A stretch of 64,000 bases of DNA, from positions 1 through 64,000 of the forward strand of contig QAOA01008121.1 of assembly GCA_003255065.1 (NCBI GenBank). The letters run 5' to 3'. Below the pieces are notes generated by a model. It was not told where the DNA came from and did no database searches. It saw nothing but the letters and a program-made list of their open reading frames with translations. Source of the stretch: Cercis canadensis (taxonomy: Eukaryota; Streptophyta; Magnoliopsida; Fabales; Fabaceae). Position 1 is the stretch's first letter; every line of letters starts with the position of its first letter. Positions 50,345 to 61,460 of this stretch are shown here, piece by piece. Position numbers and translations under genes: made by a program.

Positions 50345-51955
50345 CGGACCAATTCCTTCAATAATGCAATTTATTAGCTTATTTTCATCAATACCATTCT
50401 TTTGCAAATATTTCCATAATTACGATAGTTTTTATTTTTTTAAAAAAAAGGTTATTTCGTTTGGTTGAACATAGAGAAGGAAAATAGAATGTTGAAAGGC
50501 GCCATATCATTTGTCGCCTCTCAAGGTAAGAGGTGACAAATGATATAGAGGCTTTGAAATTGTAGTTGCATGTGTCATTGTAGCTGATGGATTCTGCACG
50601 TCTCATCAAATGGTGAATTTGAACAATAATTTTTTTTCTCCCACGCCTTACCAAATGGAGCCACTCCATTACCATTTCAATAGATTTTTTTCCCTCCCAC
50701 TTTTGAAACGACGCATACATGAAGCATTCATGCATCCATCAAGAAATTCTCCCTGCATGCATGTCCTCATTTTAGCTATTACACATGCAATCTCTTCATT
50801 TAAATTTGTTATTTTTCTTTTCTCTTCTTACCACTGATGCTATCACCTCTTCTTCTTCTTCTTCATTCAATCTTCTTCCTCTTCACATTTTAGCGTCTGC
50901 CATTTATCTATCATTGAGTATCATTTTTTTTTAATAGGAAGAATAGAAGATGATGAACTAGAATAAAAAAAAAAAATGATACTCAGTGATAAATAAATAG
51001 CGGACGCTAAAATGTGAAGAGAAAGAAGATTGAATGAAGAAGAAGAAGAAGAGGAGGTGATATTGTCGATGGTAAGAAGAGAAGAGAGAAATAACAAATT
51101 TAAATGAAGAGATTGCATGTGTGATAGCTAAAATGAGGACATGCATGCATGGAGAATTCCCTGGTGGATGCATGAATGCTTCATGTATGCGTCGTTTCAA
51201 AAGTGGGAGAGAAAAAAATTTATTGAAATGGTAATGGAGTGGCTCCATTTGGTAANTTAGCGTCTGCCATTTATCTATCACTGAGTATCATTTTTTTTTA
51301 ATAGGAAGAATAGAAGATGATGAACTAGAATAAAAAAAAAATGATACTCAGTGATAAATAAATAGCGGACGCTAAAATGTGAAGAGAAAGAAGATTGAAT
51401 GAAGAAGAAGAAGAAGAGGAGGTGATATTGTCGATGGTAAGAAGAGAAGAGAGAAATAACAAATTTAAATGAAGAGATTGCATGTGTGATAGCTAAAATG
51501 AGGACATGCATGCATGGAGAATTCCCTGGTGGATGCATGAATGCTTCATGTATGCGTCGTTTCAAAAGTGGGAGGGAAAAAAATCTATTGAAATGGTAAT
51601 GGAGTGGCTCCATTTGGTAAAGCGTGGGAGAAAAAAAATTACTGTTCAAATTCGCCATTTGATAAGACGTGCAGAATCCATCAGCTACATGCAACTACAG
51701 TTTCAAAGTCTCTATATCATTTGTCACCTCTTACCTTGAGAGGCGATAAATGATATGGCGCCTTTCAACATCCAATTTTCCTTCCCCACGTTCAGCCAAA
51801 CGAAATAACTTAAAAAAAAAAAAATTACCATAATCTTGGAAATATTTGCAAAATAACAGTATTGATGAAAATAAGTTAATAAACTACATTGTTGAAGGAA
51901 TTGGTCTCACACATACACATATTTTTTAATAAAATATTTCTCTACCTAAACACAT
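50171..51955. mobile_element. Foldback element with arms of about 600 bp
   Basis: Left arm (about 50335-50930) and right arm (reaching 51910) are inverted copies. They share GGACCAATTCCTTCAA ends, CAAATGGAGCCACTCCATTA, and GACGCATACATGAAGCATTC, around a spacer of about 40 bases near 50950. Weaker inverted ends (TGTGTTTGTACAGAGAA against TGTGTTTAGGTAGAGAAA) lie further out. A smaller inverted pair around TATCATTTGTCGCCTCTCAA sits inside each arm. No protein gene. Once the internal assembly duplication (50890-51620) is removed, the real element is about 1.4 kb. Confidence 0.75.
50890..51620. repeat. Probable assembly duplication around N 51256
   Basis: Positions 50890-51255 (366 bases) and 51257-51620 (364 bases) are near-identical and separated by one N. 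They lie at the loop and right arm of the foldback element, a structure that is hard to assemble. Confidence 0.85.
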
Positions 51956-52205
51956 TAAATTAATAGAAATATAAAAACTGGAAAAAGTAAAGTTGATATC
52001 AAGTTAGAGGATTAGCTCGTTTTCTTCCTCTATGAATTTGGCCTATAGTTAAAACTTAAAGGGTATGTTTATTCCTATTTGATGACTAAAAGCATAGGAA
52101 GTTCAGACTAAAAGCATAGCTGATGTTAGATTTAGTCAACTTATTAGCAACTAAATTTTAATTTCTTTCGAGGTAGTGTAATTAATATTTGAACAATTGC
52201 TCTTA

Positions 52206-53255
52206 GGTGGTGTTTGGTAGCTGCTATCCTATTTCTTGGGAATTCTTACTTTCTTGGGAATCTTATTCCCAGGAATGAGATTACTAGGAAAGTTGATATT
52301 CCCATGTTTGGTTAACATTCAACTTTCCTGAGAATAATATCCTCTCAGCCACTGCCCCAGCCCCTTTGAACTGTGGTAGAACCAGCCATGCCACAAACAA
52401 TAGCTTCAATTGCATGATAACTAAGGAAGAAAATCAGTAAACAAAATTCAAGATTTTCAGCTTCAATTTTGTTCTTCCCAGTTCAATTCACATATTTTCT
52501 GTTTCTAACATGTTTCTAAAAGGAGTATGAGTAAATTGGAAGGACATCAAAAAAGAATTTTTACCTTCTCCCTGGGTTTGGGGCTGTTGAAGACAAAGTG
52601 GGTTCCAGAGAAGAGCCGAATTAAATGTGGTCTAGTGGAAGGATCAGATGCCATCCATATAGCGCGAAGTGGCGTGTAGGGTACATTAGAAACCCAAAAA
52701 AGATCATTAGCGGATTGTCGGAGTTGGTGAGAGAGATGAGGGTTGTTTGAAGCTTTAGAGAGGAAAAATCCAATGGCTTCAGTCGGGGTTATGACCAACC
52801 TCGCCGGGTTTGCCATCTCTATACTCATTCCCAAAATTATAGGGAGAATTTTTGTAAGAATATATATATATATATATATACTCACAAAGGCAGAGAAAAT
52901 GGAGCAGAAGCTATAGAATAGGAAGTAGATGAAGCCATGGTTGGAGGAAGAAGAGCAGAAATGAAAGCGAGGAGGGAGAGAAGGGTGCGCGAGCGAGCAA
53001 GACAGAGAAAAGAATGCCCGTCGCTAGGCGCTGCAAACCCAGCGTTGTGCGCTAGCACGTCCGTTCCCAGGAAAGTTAGATTCCCACCTCAAGAGGTGGG
53101 TAAGTTTTATTTCTATTTTGTATGTAAATTTTATTCTCGGATATCTTTTATTCCTGGGAATAAATTTGCATTTCTTGCACCAAACATGAGAAAGTTTGAT
53201 ACCCATCTTACTTTCCCAAGAATCTTAAAAAATAACTGATACCAAACACTCTACC
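52206..53255. mobile_element. PIF/Harbinger-like non-autonomous element with a gene fragment
   Basis: Both ends are flanked by TTA (52203-52205 and 53256-53258), the PIF/Harbinger target site. The imperfect TIRs are GGTGGTGTTTGGTAGC and the inverse GGTAGAGTGTTTGGTATC, followed by shared TTCTTGGGAA motifs. The interior holds the fragment at 52560-52816, an (AT)n run near 52870 and a GC-richer stretch at 52935-53060. No transposase. Confidence 0.7.
52560..52816 (-). pseudogene. Captured gene fragment, possibly Vma12-like
   Basis: An open segment starts MANPARLVITPTEAIGFFLS and runs through YTPLRAIWMASDPSTRPHLI to VFNSPKPREK, then leaves coding sequence. Codon use and GC content are higher than in the surroundings. 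The ending resembles what I recall of the N-terminal part of plant Vma12/TMEM199 proteins, ER factors for V-ATPase assembly, but I hold that loosely. The membrane segments expected downstream are absent. Confidence 0.45.
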
Positions 53256-53258
53256 TTA

Positions 53259-54028
53259 GAGATAACTACTTATGCTTTCATTTTTTGCCCCGTACGTCAA
53301 ACATTATTATAAGATTAACTATCTTGCTATTCTTATAACTTTTTATATTATTAGATGTATAGTTTAACTTCGTGACCTAAGAGAAAAACATATTCCTTTG
53401 TTTAGAGGAATATTATAAAATCTGATAATAGTAGATGCTTTTGGGTTTTACATGTATGCTGCACTCCAGTTTCATAACACCCACCCATTTGAGTCCACCA
53501 TTCCTCAGCTGCCTTCACCGGTTCATTTGAGGTTTACCACCTTTTTCCTGCTAGTTTCATCAAATGGCAACCTCAAAACTTTTGTAGGGTTAAAATTTAC
53601 ATTGGTGACTCCTATGTCTGCCAAGCCAGCAAACATTATTTGGCGCAAAAATGAAAACCGAAAATCACTACTCTTTGTAGTTCTTTACTTCTATGTTTTC
53701 TTTGTTCGTAACTAAGCAACAGTTATCATCTTTTTCTCCTGTGTTGGTAGTTGCAAAATGTTTTCTGAGTATTAGTTTGATGAACCGAAAGTATTTCAGA
53801 ATACTCGTGTTCTGAGAAACAATTTTCAATTTCATGAAAACATTTTTTAAAAGAGATATAACTGGATCAGAAAATGGAAAGTAATTCCACAGAAAAAAGA
53901 TAAAACATTTTCCTAATAAAATCAGCTGTAAGCTCTTCTAGGATATGATTGTGTTCCTACCCAATTGGATTTTGGTCAAGCCTTGAGAAAGTTATCCCAT
54001 CCTCTCTTTTCTTCCTTTAACTAATAGT
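53259..54028. other. Intergenic, no gene seen
   Basis: AT-rich spacer between the PIF-like element and the UGT pseudogene. A short open frame at 53452-53715 has no recognisable features. Confidence 0.5.
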
Positions 54029-54850
54029 TTAAGAGAGAGAGTTAATTGGTCTCTGGCTCCCTGCACAGGCACCCTTCCTTTGCAAAACATCCTGAAGAAA
54101 TCTATTGAGATTATTTAAAGATGATCCTCTTCCCGCAATTGCTGTTCGACAAACCGCTTGAGCATCCTTCACATTTTTCCTCAGCTCTTTCCCTTCATTG
54201 CTTTCAGGATGCATAAACCTTCGTACAAGCTCCGCAATTTCCTCTCTTTTCACAATAATTTTCCCACTCCTCTCTTCACCTGCCACCCGACCTTCCAATC
54301 TTCTGCAACTTGCTTACTGTTTGGAGTCTGATCAAAATATATAGGGAAAGTGAGCATTGGTACACCAGCAAACAGAGCTTCCAAAATAGAGTTCCAGCCA
54401 CTGTGTGACAGAAAGCCTCCTTCAGAAGAATGGCACAACACCCTCAGTTGTTCACACCAACGCACCACAAACCCACCCTTAACAGAACTCTCCCTTAACC
54501 ATGAGTTGTCTCCACGAGCTACCCATAGGAATCTTACACCACTGTTCCATAACGCTGCAGCAATTTCTTCCATCTGCTCCTGTGAAACTGAGAGAAAACT
54601 CCCTAAAGATATGTACAAAACAGAACCTCTTGGTTGAGAATCCAGTCATTTTATGTAGTTGGGTTTATTGCTAGTTAACGGATCTTATTAATATCAAAAT
54701 ATGGTATGGCAGGGCCAATAGAGGGGACTGGGAAAGAGTATTTGGCTCTTAGAATGTCAATGGCTTCGGATTCAAGCTCATAGATAGTATTGATGAGGAG
54801 ATACTGTGCTTGTTTAATCATTGAAATGCATTGCCTGTAGACACTGATTT
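54029..54850 (-). pseudogene. Broken UGT87A-like gene (gene G)
   Basis: Second-exon remnant only, from about 54850 (residues ISMIKQAQYLLINTIYELES) to 54029. Lesions: Trp to TGA at 54648-54646 in the conserved LDSQP region, a frame change near 54262, and at least one more disruption around 54680. The PSPG box is recognisable (WCEQLRVLCHSSEGGF), but the Cys of HCGWNS is Ser. No first exon is found upstream; T-rich DNA follows. It is more diverged from the other genes than they are from one another. Confidence 0.9.
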
Positions 54851-55380
54851 TTGTTCAGGAAGTTTTTTATTTATTATTATTATCATTTTTTTTTATTTTT
54901 CATAAAAATAAAAAAATATATATAATAGGTGTTCATTTTTTAAAAAAATTCAATTTTGTTTCAAAGTCCATTTAAATAGGCAAAAATTCATTTTTTTTTT
55001 CTAAACTCATGACTTATTATGTTATTTTATTTTTATGCATTTATATCGAAAATGATTAGATAGGGATTTTTAGTATTTTAACCCATAGGATTATTTTTGG
55101 AAGAATAAAATTTATGTGTTGTCCTAAATTTCATATATTTTGTATGTGTAAAGGAAAGAGCAAAGGAAATGAAATGAGATGCACAATTGGAGACACAAAA
55201 GAGAAAAGGAAATAAAATAAAATAAAACAAAATAAAAATCCAAAAGATGATAAGAAAGAGAGTAGTGCGTGTGAGATTTTTGAAGGCACAAAAAGACAAA
55301 AAAGAGAATAGGAAGGTAGAGAGGAAAGAGGAAAGAGCAAGTACAAAGAAAAAAAGAAAGGGTGATTCATTTTATTTGAG
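54851..55380. other. AT- and purine-rich spacer
   Basis: A T-rich stretch followed by a purine-rich one (GAAAGAGCAAAGG type). Open frames on the minus strand are products of the base bias and have no other support. Confidence 0.5.
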
Positions 55381-56428
55381 GACGTGAGAGAGTCTTTCAT
55401 AGAGGGGAGAGCATTTTTTTTGAGTACGAGAGAGCAAGGAAAGAAGATAGGAACCGAGCTGGTGCAAAAGAAAAATCAAGAGGGAGAGCATTTTTACCAG
55501 GTGCGTGGGAGAAATAGAGGTGAGCTGAGTGTGACAGAGGGGATTCCATTTTTCTCTTTAGCTTAATCTTTTCTGAGAGTTTTAGAGAGAGCTAAGGAAA
55601 ATGAGCAGAAATCATGGGCATTTTTCTTGGGTAGTTGTAAGAGGAAGACATTGTTACCATTCATCATCAACGTGGGAACAGGGGAAGAGTAACAGAAGAA
55701 AAGCAGCGGTGGATTGCAGACGTCCGGTGGTCGACAACGGTGGAAATTAGCTCTCACAGGTACAGTTGAAGTTCTTTCCCTTTGTGGATGTTGCTGTGAT
55801 ACACTATACTCTGTTTCCATTGTATAAACATTCAGTTTAATCTTTTTTTTTTTTTTTTTCTGGTAATGGATTTGAATGTTGATGGCTCTATGATGGAGGT
55901 TTTGACCTTGAAAGGTTTTCCCATGTGTGCTTAATGCTTTTGAAATATTTGATTTGAGGTTAGGACATGGATTTTCTGTTCGTTTCTTTTTGTTTCTGCA
56001 GTTCGGTTAGCTTTCATTTGGTTTATGGTTTTGGTTATTTATTTATTCATTGGATATTTTGGCTTTGGGATGTTGGGTTCGAGGTATTATCTATTTTTGT
56101 GCTCTACTTTTGTTTGCTTGTATCATAATCGGTCATGTTTCTCTTATTATTGAGTTAAATCTGGATTTTATTGAAATTGGTTTCACTTTGTTTTTTTCTT
56201 GAGATCTTGTTGTTTGGCTGTTCTTTGGCTCAGAGTAATGTTTCCTTGTTGGTCCTCTATTCTAGATCTTTATTAACCTTTTTTTAGACATGTTTTCTGC
56301 ATACATTGAATTTCAAAGCATGTGCTATTTCAATTTCTATTTTTCCGTGTGTTATGTCTTTAGAGTCCTATAGGATTTGGTCTCTTTTTAGTTATGATTT
56401 GTGTATTTATGATTAAAAAAAAAAAATT

Positions 56429-56515
56429 TACTTTTATCTTAATGTTAATCTTTAGTATATGTTTTATCTTTNTACTTTTATCTTAATGTTAATATTTAGT
56501 ATATGTTTTATCTTT
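56429..56515. repeat. Short duplication around N 56472
   Basis: A 43-base segment (TACTTTTATCTTAATGTTAA and following) occurs on both sides of a single N with one clear difference, as at the other N joints. Confidence 0.75.
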
Positions 56516-57033
56516 TCTTTTAATTTTGCTTGCTGTCAAGACTCAAAATGAGGGGCAGCCTTGCTTATTTTCCTTTACAATGTGGAGTTTATCATTTTGC
56601 TTATTATATCTGGATTATTGAGTCTAGATTGCACTTAATTTATATATGTGATGGTTGTCCCACAGATGTGTTAGAAAGTTTTGGACATTGATTTCATCCC
56701 ATGATCACTATATCCAAATATATAGGTATGATTGGTTTTGTGGAAAGCTCAAACGGTTTATTCATGAAGGAGAACTAGAGAATTCTTCTTGAAAATATGT
56801 TTTATGTTATGTTGAGCTTTATCAAAAGAAAAGTAGCATAGCTTTGCATTTGGATCAAGTCAATTTCTAGTTGATGCACCATTTTGTATCTTTGGTGGAT
56901 TGCTTTTGTTTTATTTCTAAATTTCTCTCCAATTTGATTCGATTTGAGCCTTGACTTACTCCTCTGCATATTTGTTTGTTTTTGTTATTTTCTATTCCAT
57001 TTTTAAACAGATTACTTAGTTTAATATCAATGT

Positions 57034-57588
57034 CTTTTGGTTCACTGTCATGTTCATTGTTTTAAGGTTATTTCTACAATTATCTCCATGCTATTTTTGC
57101 ATTTTTTTAAACTGTTTCTGGTCTTGTTTTACTGGCTGTTTCTGCATCATTTAAAGGCTATTGCATGTCATTTCATTGGTTGTTTCATATACTTCATGGT
57201 GCTATTTTTACTGGTTTAAGGGACTGTTTTATGCATTCTTTTTCTTGGCTGCTTTAGCATTATTTTGACTCATCTTAGGGGTTGTCTTAGGTTCTGATTG
57301 TGCATCATTTTGTCTTGGAAAAATAATTGCTGCCTTGCTGTGGTTAATTGGTTCACTTGTTGCCTTTTGGTTCATTGTCATATTCATTGTTTTAAGGTTA
57401 TTTATGTAATTATCTCCATGCTATTTTTGCATTTTTTTAGACTATTTCTAGTCTTGTTTTACTAGTTGTTTCTGCATCATTTAAAAGTTGTTACATGTCA
57501 TTTCATTGGTTGTTTCATATACTTCATGGTGCTATTTTTACTGGTTTAAGGGATTGTTTTATGCATTTTTTTTCTTGGCTGCTTTTCA
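57034..57588. repeat. Direct duplication, spacing 330 bp
   Basis: Positions 57034-57258 and 57364-57588 are copies with about 20 differences. Both contain ATTATCTCCATGCTATTTTT and CATTGGTTGTTTCATATACT. No N lies between, and divergence is too high for an assembly overlap, so it looks real. Confidence 0.8.
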
Positions 57589-57683
57589 TTTTCTTATTTT
57601 TGCATAGTCTTTTGTTGGATGTCAGTTTATTTCTGCCAAAAAGATTATTTTAATGGTAATGATTGTTTAAGTTATTTTTTTTT

Positions 57684-58056
57684 NNNNNNNNNNNNNNNNN
57701 NNNNNNNNNNNNNNNNNNNNNNNNNNNNNNNNNNNNNNNNNNNNNNNNNNNNNNNNNNNNNNNNNNNNNNNNNNNNNNNNNNNNNNNNNNNNNNNNNNNN
57801 NNNNNNNNNNNNNNNNNNNNNNNNNNNNNNNNNNNNNNNNNNNNNNNNNNNNNNNNNNNNNNNNNNNNNNNNNNNNNNNNNNNNNNNNNNNNNNNNNNNN
57901 NNNNNNNNNNNNNNNNNNNNNNNNNNNNNNNNNNNNNNNNNNNNNNNNNNNNNNNNNNNNNNNNNNNNNNNNNNNNNNNNNNNNNNNNNNNNNNNNNNNN
58001 NNNNNNNNNNNNNNNNNNNNNNNNNNNNNNNNNNNNNNNNNNNNNNNNNNNNNNNN
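57684..58056. other. Assembly gap (373 N)
   Basis: A run of unresolved bases. Reading frames spanning it carry no information. Confidence 1.
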
Positions 58057-58826
58057 TTCTTTTTAGTTATTTTTCTTCTGCTGTAAAAAGTGGGAAGAAA
58101 AAAAAAATGGCAGAGAGGAATAAAAGCAATGAATCCAAACAAGTATTGGATGACTGAATTGTGGCATTGGACAGAGTGTGAAATATTATATGCACACTCC
58201 TCATTTATATAATGTTAATTGTCATTTTAATGATGAAAACGAGATTTTTTTGTGTTAAGTCTGTTCTGCTATATAATGATTCCTTGAAACTGCAATGACA
58301 AATTTAAATACCTTGAAGTTTCAATGGGATCTATTGAAAGCAACCTTCTATAACAAAGTAAAATTACTATTTACTGGGATCAACCTTCTTGCTATTAAAT
58401 GTTCAGCAAAAAATTACTATCCTTCAAGTGAAATGACTTACTGTCAAAGTGTTACTGAATCTATTAACTATATCAACAGTTTCTTAGGATTGGTCACTTA
58501 TGCCATCATTAAAGGCACTTTTAATCTATTCGCGGCCCAGAGCTAGCAAAGAAGCTGGCCATGTTTTTTGTGCCAATGAGCTGCCATTCACAATATCTCT
58601 GTTGTATCCCAGTTTTCTGTCTCCCTCTTTGCTTTTGAGACTTTGTTGTTTTGTTGTTGAAAGATATGTATTTTTTTCAATTTGATCTGTAATCTTTAAA
58701 TATTGTAATGGTTTGAAGTGTGCGTGCACAATGGTTGTATGTTAAAATTTCATTGAAGATGAACTGGAAAAGATTATGAAAAGAAATAATCTGTGTTATC
58801 GTGTAAGAAAAACAAATAAGTACTAG

Positions 58827-59212
58827 CTAGGTGCATTTCTTCTGCTTACTAATATAATATTGTTGAAGATAGGGTTCTGGAGCTTTTGGCGAACCCACAT
58901 AATTAAGCATAGGGGGTCCAGGCAATTCATTTGAGGCGAAATATGCGAGTATGAAGAATGTGACAACACTTTGCACAAGAAAAAACATGGTTCTTCCTCC
59001 AAATAAACCTTGTCTGCTGAAGATGCTTGGGGACGATAATAATGCAGATTGCAGAAAGGAAAGCCCCATAAATGGGGTCGTTGCTGGGGAGCTTTTGAAC
59101 CATTAATTGAGTGAAAAAGATGGAATGTTTTCCAAATAAACAGATATGACTCAACAAAGTGGCGAATTTTCTCTTCTCTTCTCCCGTCTCTGCTTTTGGC
59201 ATTTTATAAGGG
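58827..59212 (-). other. Unassigned open region with a hydrophobic segment
   Basis: Two overlapping minus-strand frames are open. One starts MPKAETGEEKRKFATLLSHI at about 59200. The other contains TMFFLVQSVVTFFILAYF, which would span a membrane, followed by a Pro-rich tail (LPGPPMLNYVGSPKAPEPY). They could be one small membrane-protein gene with a frame change or small intron, or chance. I recognise no family. Confidence 0.2.
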
Positions 59213-60496
59213 ATTTGAAAATTTTGATGTGAGATGTTTTGGTCTGAGTAGTTAAAACAAAGATGTTGGCCCATGTGTAGCATCACTTTCATAATTCTTA
59301 GGCTTATAACACTCCCATCCCTCCAAATAAATTTATGCATAATGCAATCTAAAATCAAAGCACTTTCTAAAGAGAATCTTATCTCCCAAGCAAACTAAAG
59401 CTTAAATAGGTACCTTAAGTTGGTTCAGGAATCAGGACAAGAAATTTCCCTTAACTATACCTGTTAGGATCACAGGGAAACAATAACTAAATGAATAATA
59501 AAGATTCTTTATTCATTATATGAAGAAAAATGATATAATTAAGGTTTTTTTTTTCTTTATGAAACATCACCATCAAGTAACGATTTACCCTTATACAATT
59601 TTGTTTCAAAATTCAAAATAGGAGAATATTTTTCCTCCGCTTTGCTCTCATGGGAGAAGTATATCAAATATATGGTGTATCAAATACCTTACTTGCCATT
59701 ACATGAAACAAGCTAATCCAAATTGCTTTTAACTTGGTTGCAGTGTTGGTCGTTTTGTGAATACAAGAATCTTAATCAATGTGTTATGGGGAAGTTGTTT
59801 TCCCATTTGGCTTTAAAGTGGGAGAAGACGTGCCCAACCAATAGCCATAACAAAATGCGAATTGTTAAAGCATGCACATGATAACGGGGATGCCATGTCG
59901 TATCTGGTTAGAACCATCACATCCACTGTCTAATGGAAATAGAATAGAAAATTAGTTTCTGACGAATGATAATTGATGAGTAGGGCAGGGCTCACATAAA
60001 GTCACTGGAGAAGAAGTAGCCTCTTGTTGATGATTGGAATAAAATGCCTTTAAGATAGAAATAGACGTTGTTCCTTGTCTGCACACTGAAATTAGCTATT
60101 TACTTAATTAATAATATTGCAACATCATTAATCGTACAACTTGGTTCTATGACTTGCTATGCAGAAAGCAAACCATAGAGGAAAGTATAGCAAATCAATT
60201 AGGACTCCAAGAATGTGGATCTCTTGTCATCATGGGATGTGGTTCCTACTTCCTACTTCACACTTCTGAGGATGTCAAACTATCGTGATCAGGAACTCGG
60301 TTAAATCCTCACTAGTTATGCCATTATCGTATAAATGATTTTTTTCATTGCAAAAATTCATTGGAGAACATTTAGAAAAGTAAGAACCCTTTTCCCCTCT
60401 TCTTTTTTTTTTCAAAAAAATCAGATTTTGTTCTTATCTCTGAGGATTCCGAAATGATTGAGTTTTATATCTTTACAATGGAGACAATGACACAAA
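59213..60496. other. Intergenic, no gene seen
   Basis: AT-rich spacer upstream of the tRNA gene. I see no coding or repeat structure. Confidence 0.5.
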
Positions 60497-60587
60497 CCGA
60501 CCTTAGCTCAGTTGGCAGAGCGGAGGACTGTAGTGGTCATACCAGCAGATGATCCTTAGGTCGCTGGTTCGAATCCGGCAGGTCGGA
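60497..60587 (+). tRNA. tRNA-Tyr (GTA) with intron
   Basis: The acceptor stem CCGACCT (60497-60503) pairs with AGGTCGG (60580-60586), and A is the discriminator base. The D arm is TTAGCTCAGTTGGCAGAGC, and the T arm contains GGTTCGAATCC. The anticodon loop reads CTGTAG with anticodon GTA at 60530-60532. An intron of about 18 bases (60534-60551) follows the base 3' of the anticodon, as in nuclear plant tRNA-Tyr genes, after which TCCTT closes the stem. CAA-type bases upstream and a T run downstream fit Pol III transcription. Confidence 0.95.
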
Positions 60588-61460
60588 TTATTTTTGTTTA
60601 GATGTATCTACCATTTTCTTTTTGCCCATGGATGCATCCACTTCAATTTGCAAGGTCTCCGTAAGGAAAAGTAAAATGGAACCTTACGTTAAAATTTCTA
60701 AAGAGCAGTTTCTGATGTCAAGATTACCTTTATTTACTTTTCCAGACGAGATATCACAACATTTATATAGGCTAATTAAGTGGATGAATAATGGTAGCCA
60801 AGAATTTGATCTCCTTTTATTGAATCATGTTACTTAATTGGATAATGTTAGTGTCCTTGAAATCCTCGCCCCAAAGCAAAACTTGAATAACGACGACGAG
60901 ATTGACGAACAAGATCTGAACCCTTTCAATGTTTAAAAGGAAACGATTGCGGCCATCATTATAAATACAAAATCACTAACTAATTACAACCCGACCTTCC
61001 TACTAATGCAGATAACCTAAAGACCCATGGAGAGGGGTTAACTAATAACTGCAGTGAGAATTAGACAAAAAGCGATTTCTCATCTTGGGAAGCAAAAGAA
61101 GCCCCGAAGCTAGATAATACACTAGAAATAAGCGGCAATGGCAAAATATGTTGTCATCTCTCCAAAAAAATTTGATAACCTGTCTTCGTTTCTTCAATAA
61201 ACTGGAACCTGCCACAATTAGAAAAATGCGAGCAACATTGCATCAGAGAGTTTGCATAAACTTCACATATTCATAATTCTCAGCCCCTAACAACAAAGCA
61301 TATCGTTGCTATTTTCATACAATATAAATCTAAAACGGAGAAAAATACATAAAAAAAAGAATTGTCCTTACAACAAAATTATCTTTCCTCTCTGTCTCTC
61401 TCTTAAAGAAATATTGCACTGATGCACTGATATAGCAATTGCAAATATGGAATTACCTTT
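60588..61460. other. Between tRNA-Tyr and the RFWD3 gene
   Basis: A 71-codon open frame at 60622-60837 has no recognisable features. The part next to 61460 is likely the 3' UTR of the minus-strand gene. No other feature seen. Confidence 0.45.

Larger units (their letters stand above)
55381..58160 (+). other. Possible transcribed region with a long T-rich intron
   Basis: A purine-rich leader (55381-55600) and a short open stretch lead to a good donor, CTCTCACAG|GTACAG, at 55760. The plus strand is then markedly T-rich up to the N gap, as plant introns are. After the gap a short frame encodes MAERNKSNESKQVLDD and a stop. Leader, long intron and small exon could belong to a degraded gene or the 5' part of a transposon. 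I cannot identify it. Confidence 0.25.

Noticed and set aside
50326..50345. (AC)n and the (AT)n runs near 5525, 36137 and 52860 as features of interest
   Set aside because: They are ordinary short microsatellites.
55131..55400. Minus-strand hydrophobic protein
   Set aside because: It comes from a purine-rich tract read on the other strand as repeated Phe, Leu and Ser; there is no other support.
57619..58157. Open frames across the N gap
   Set aside because: They are created by unresolved bases.
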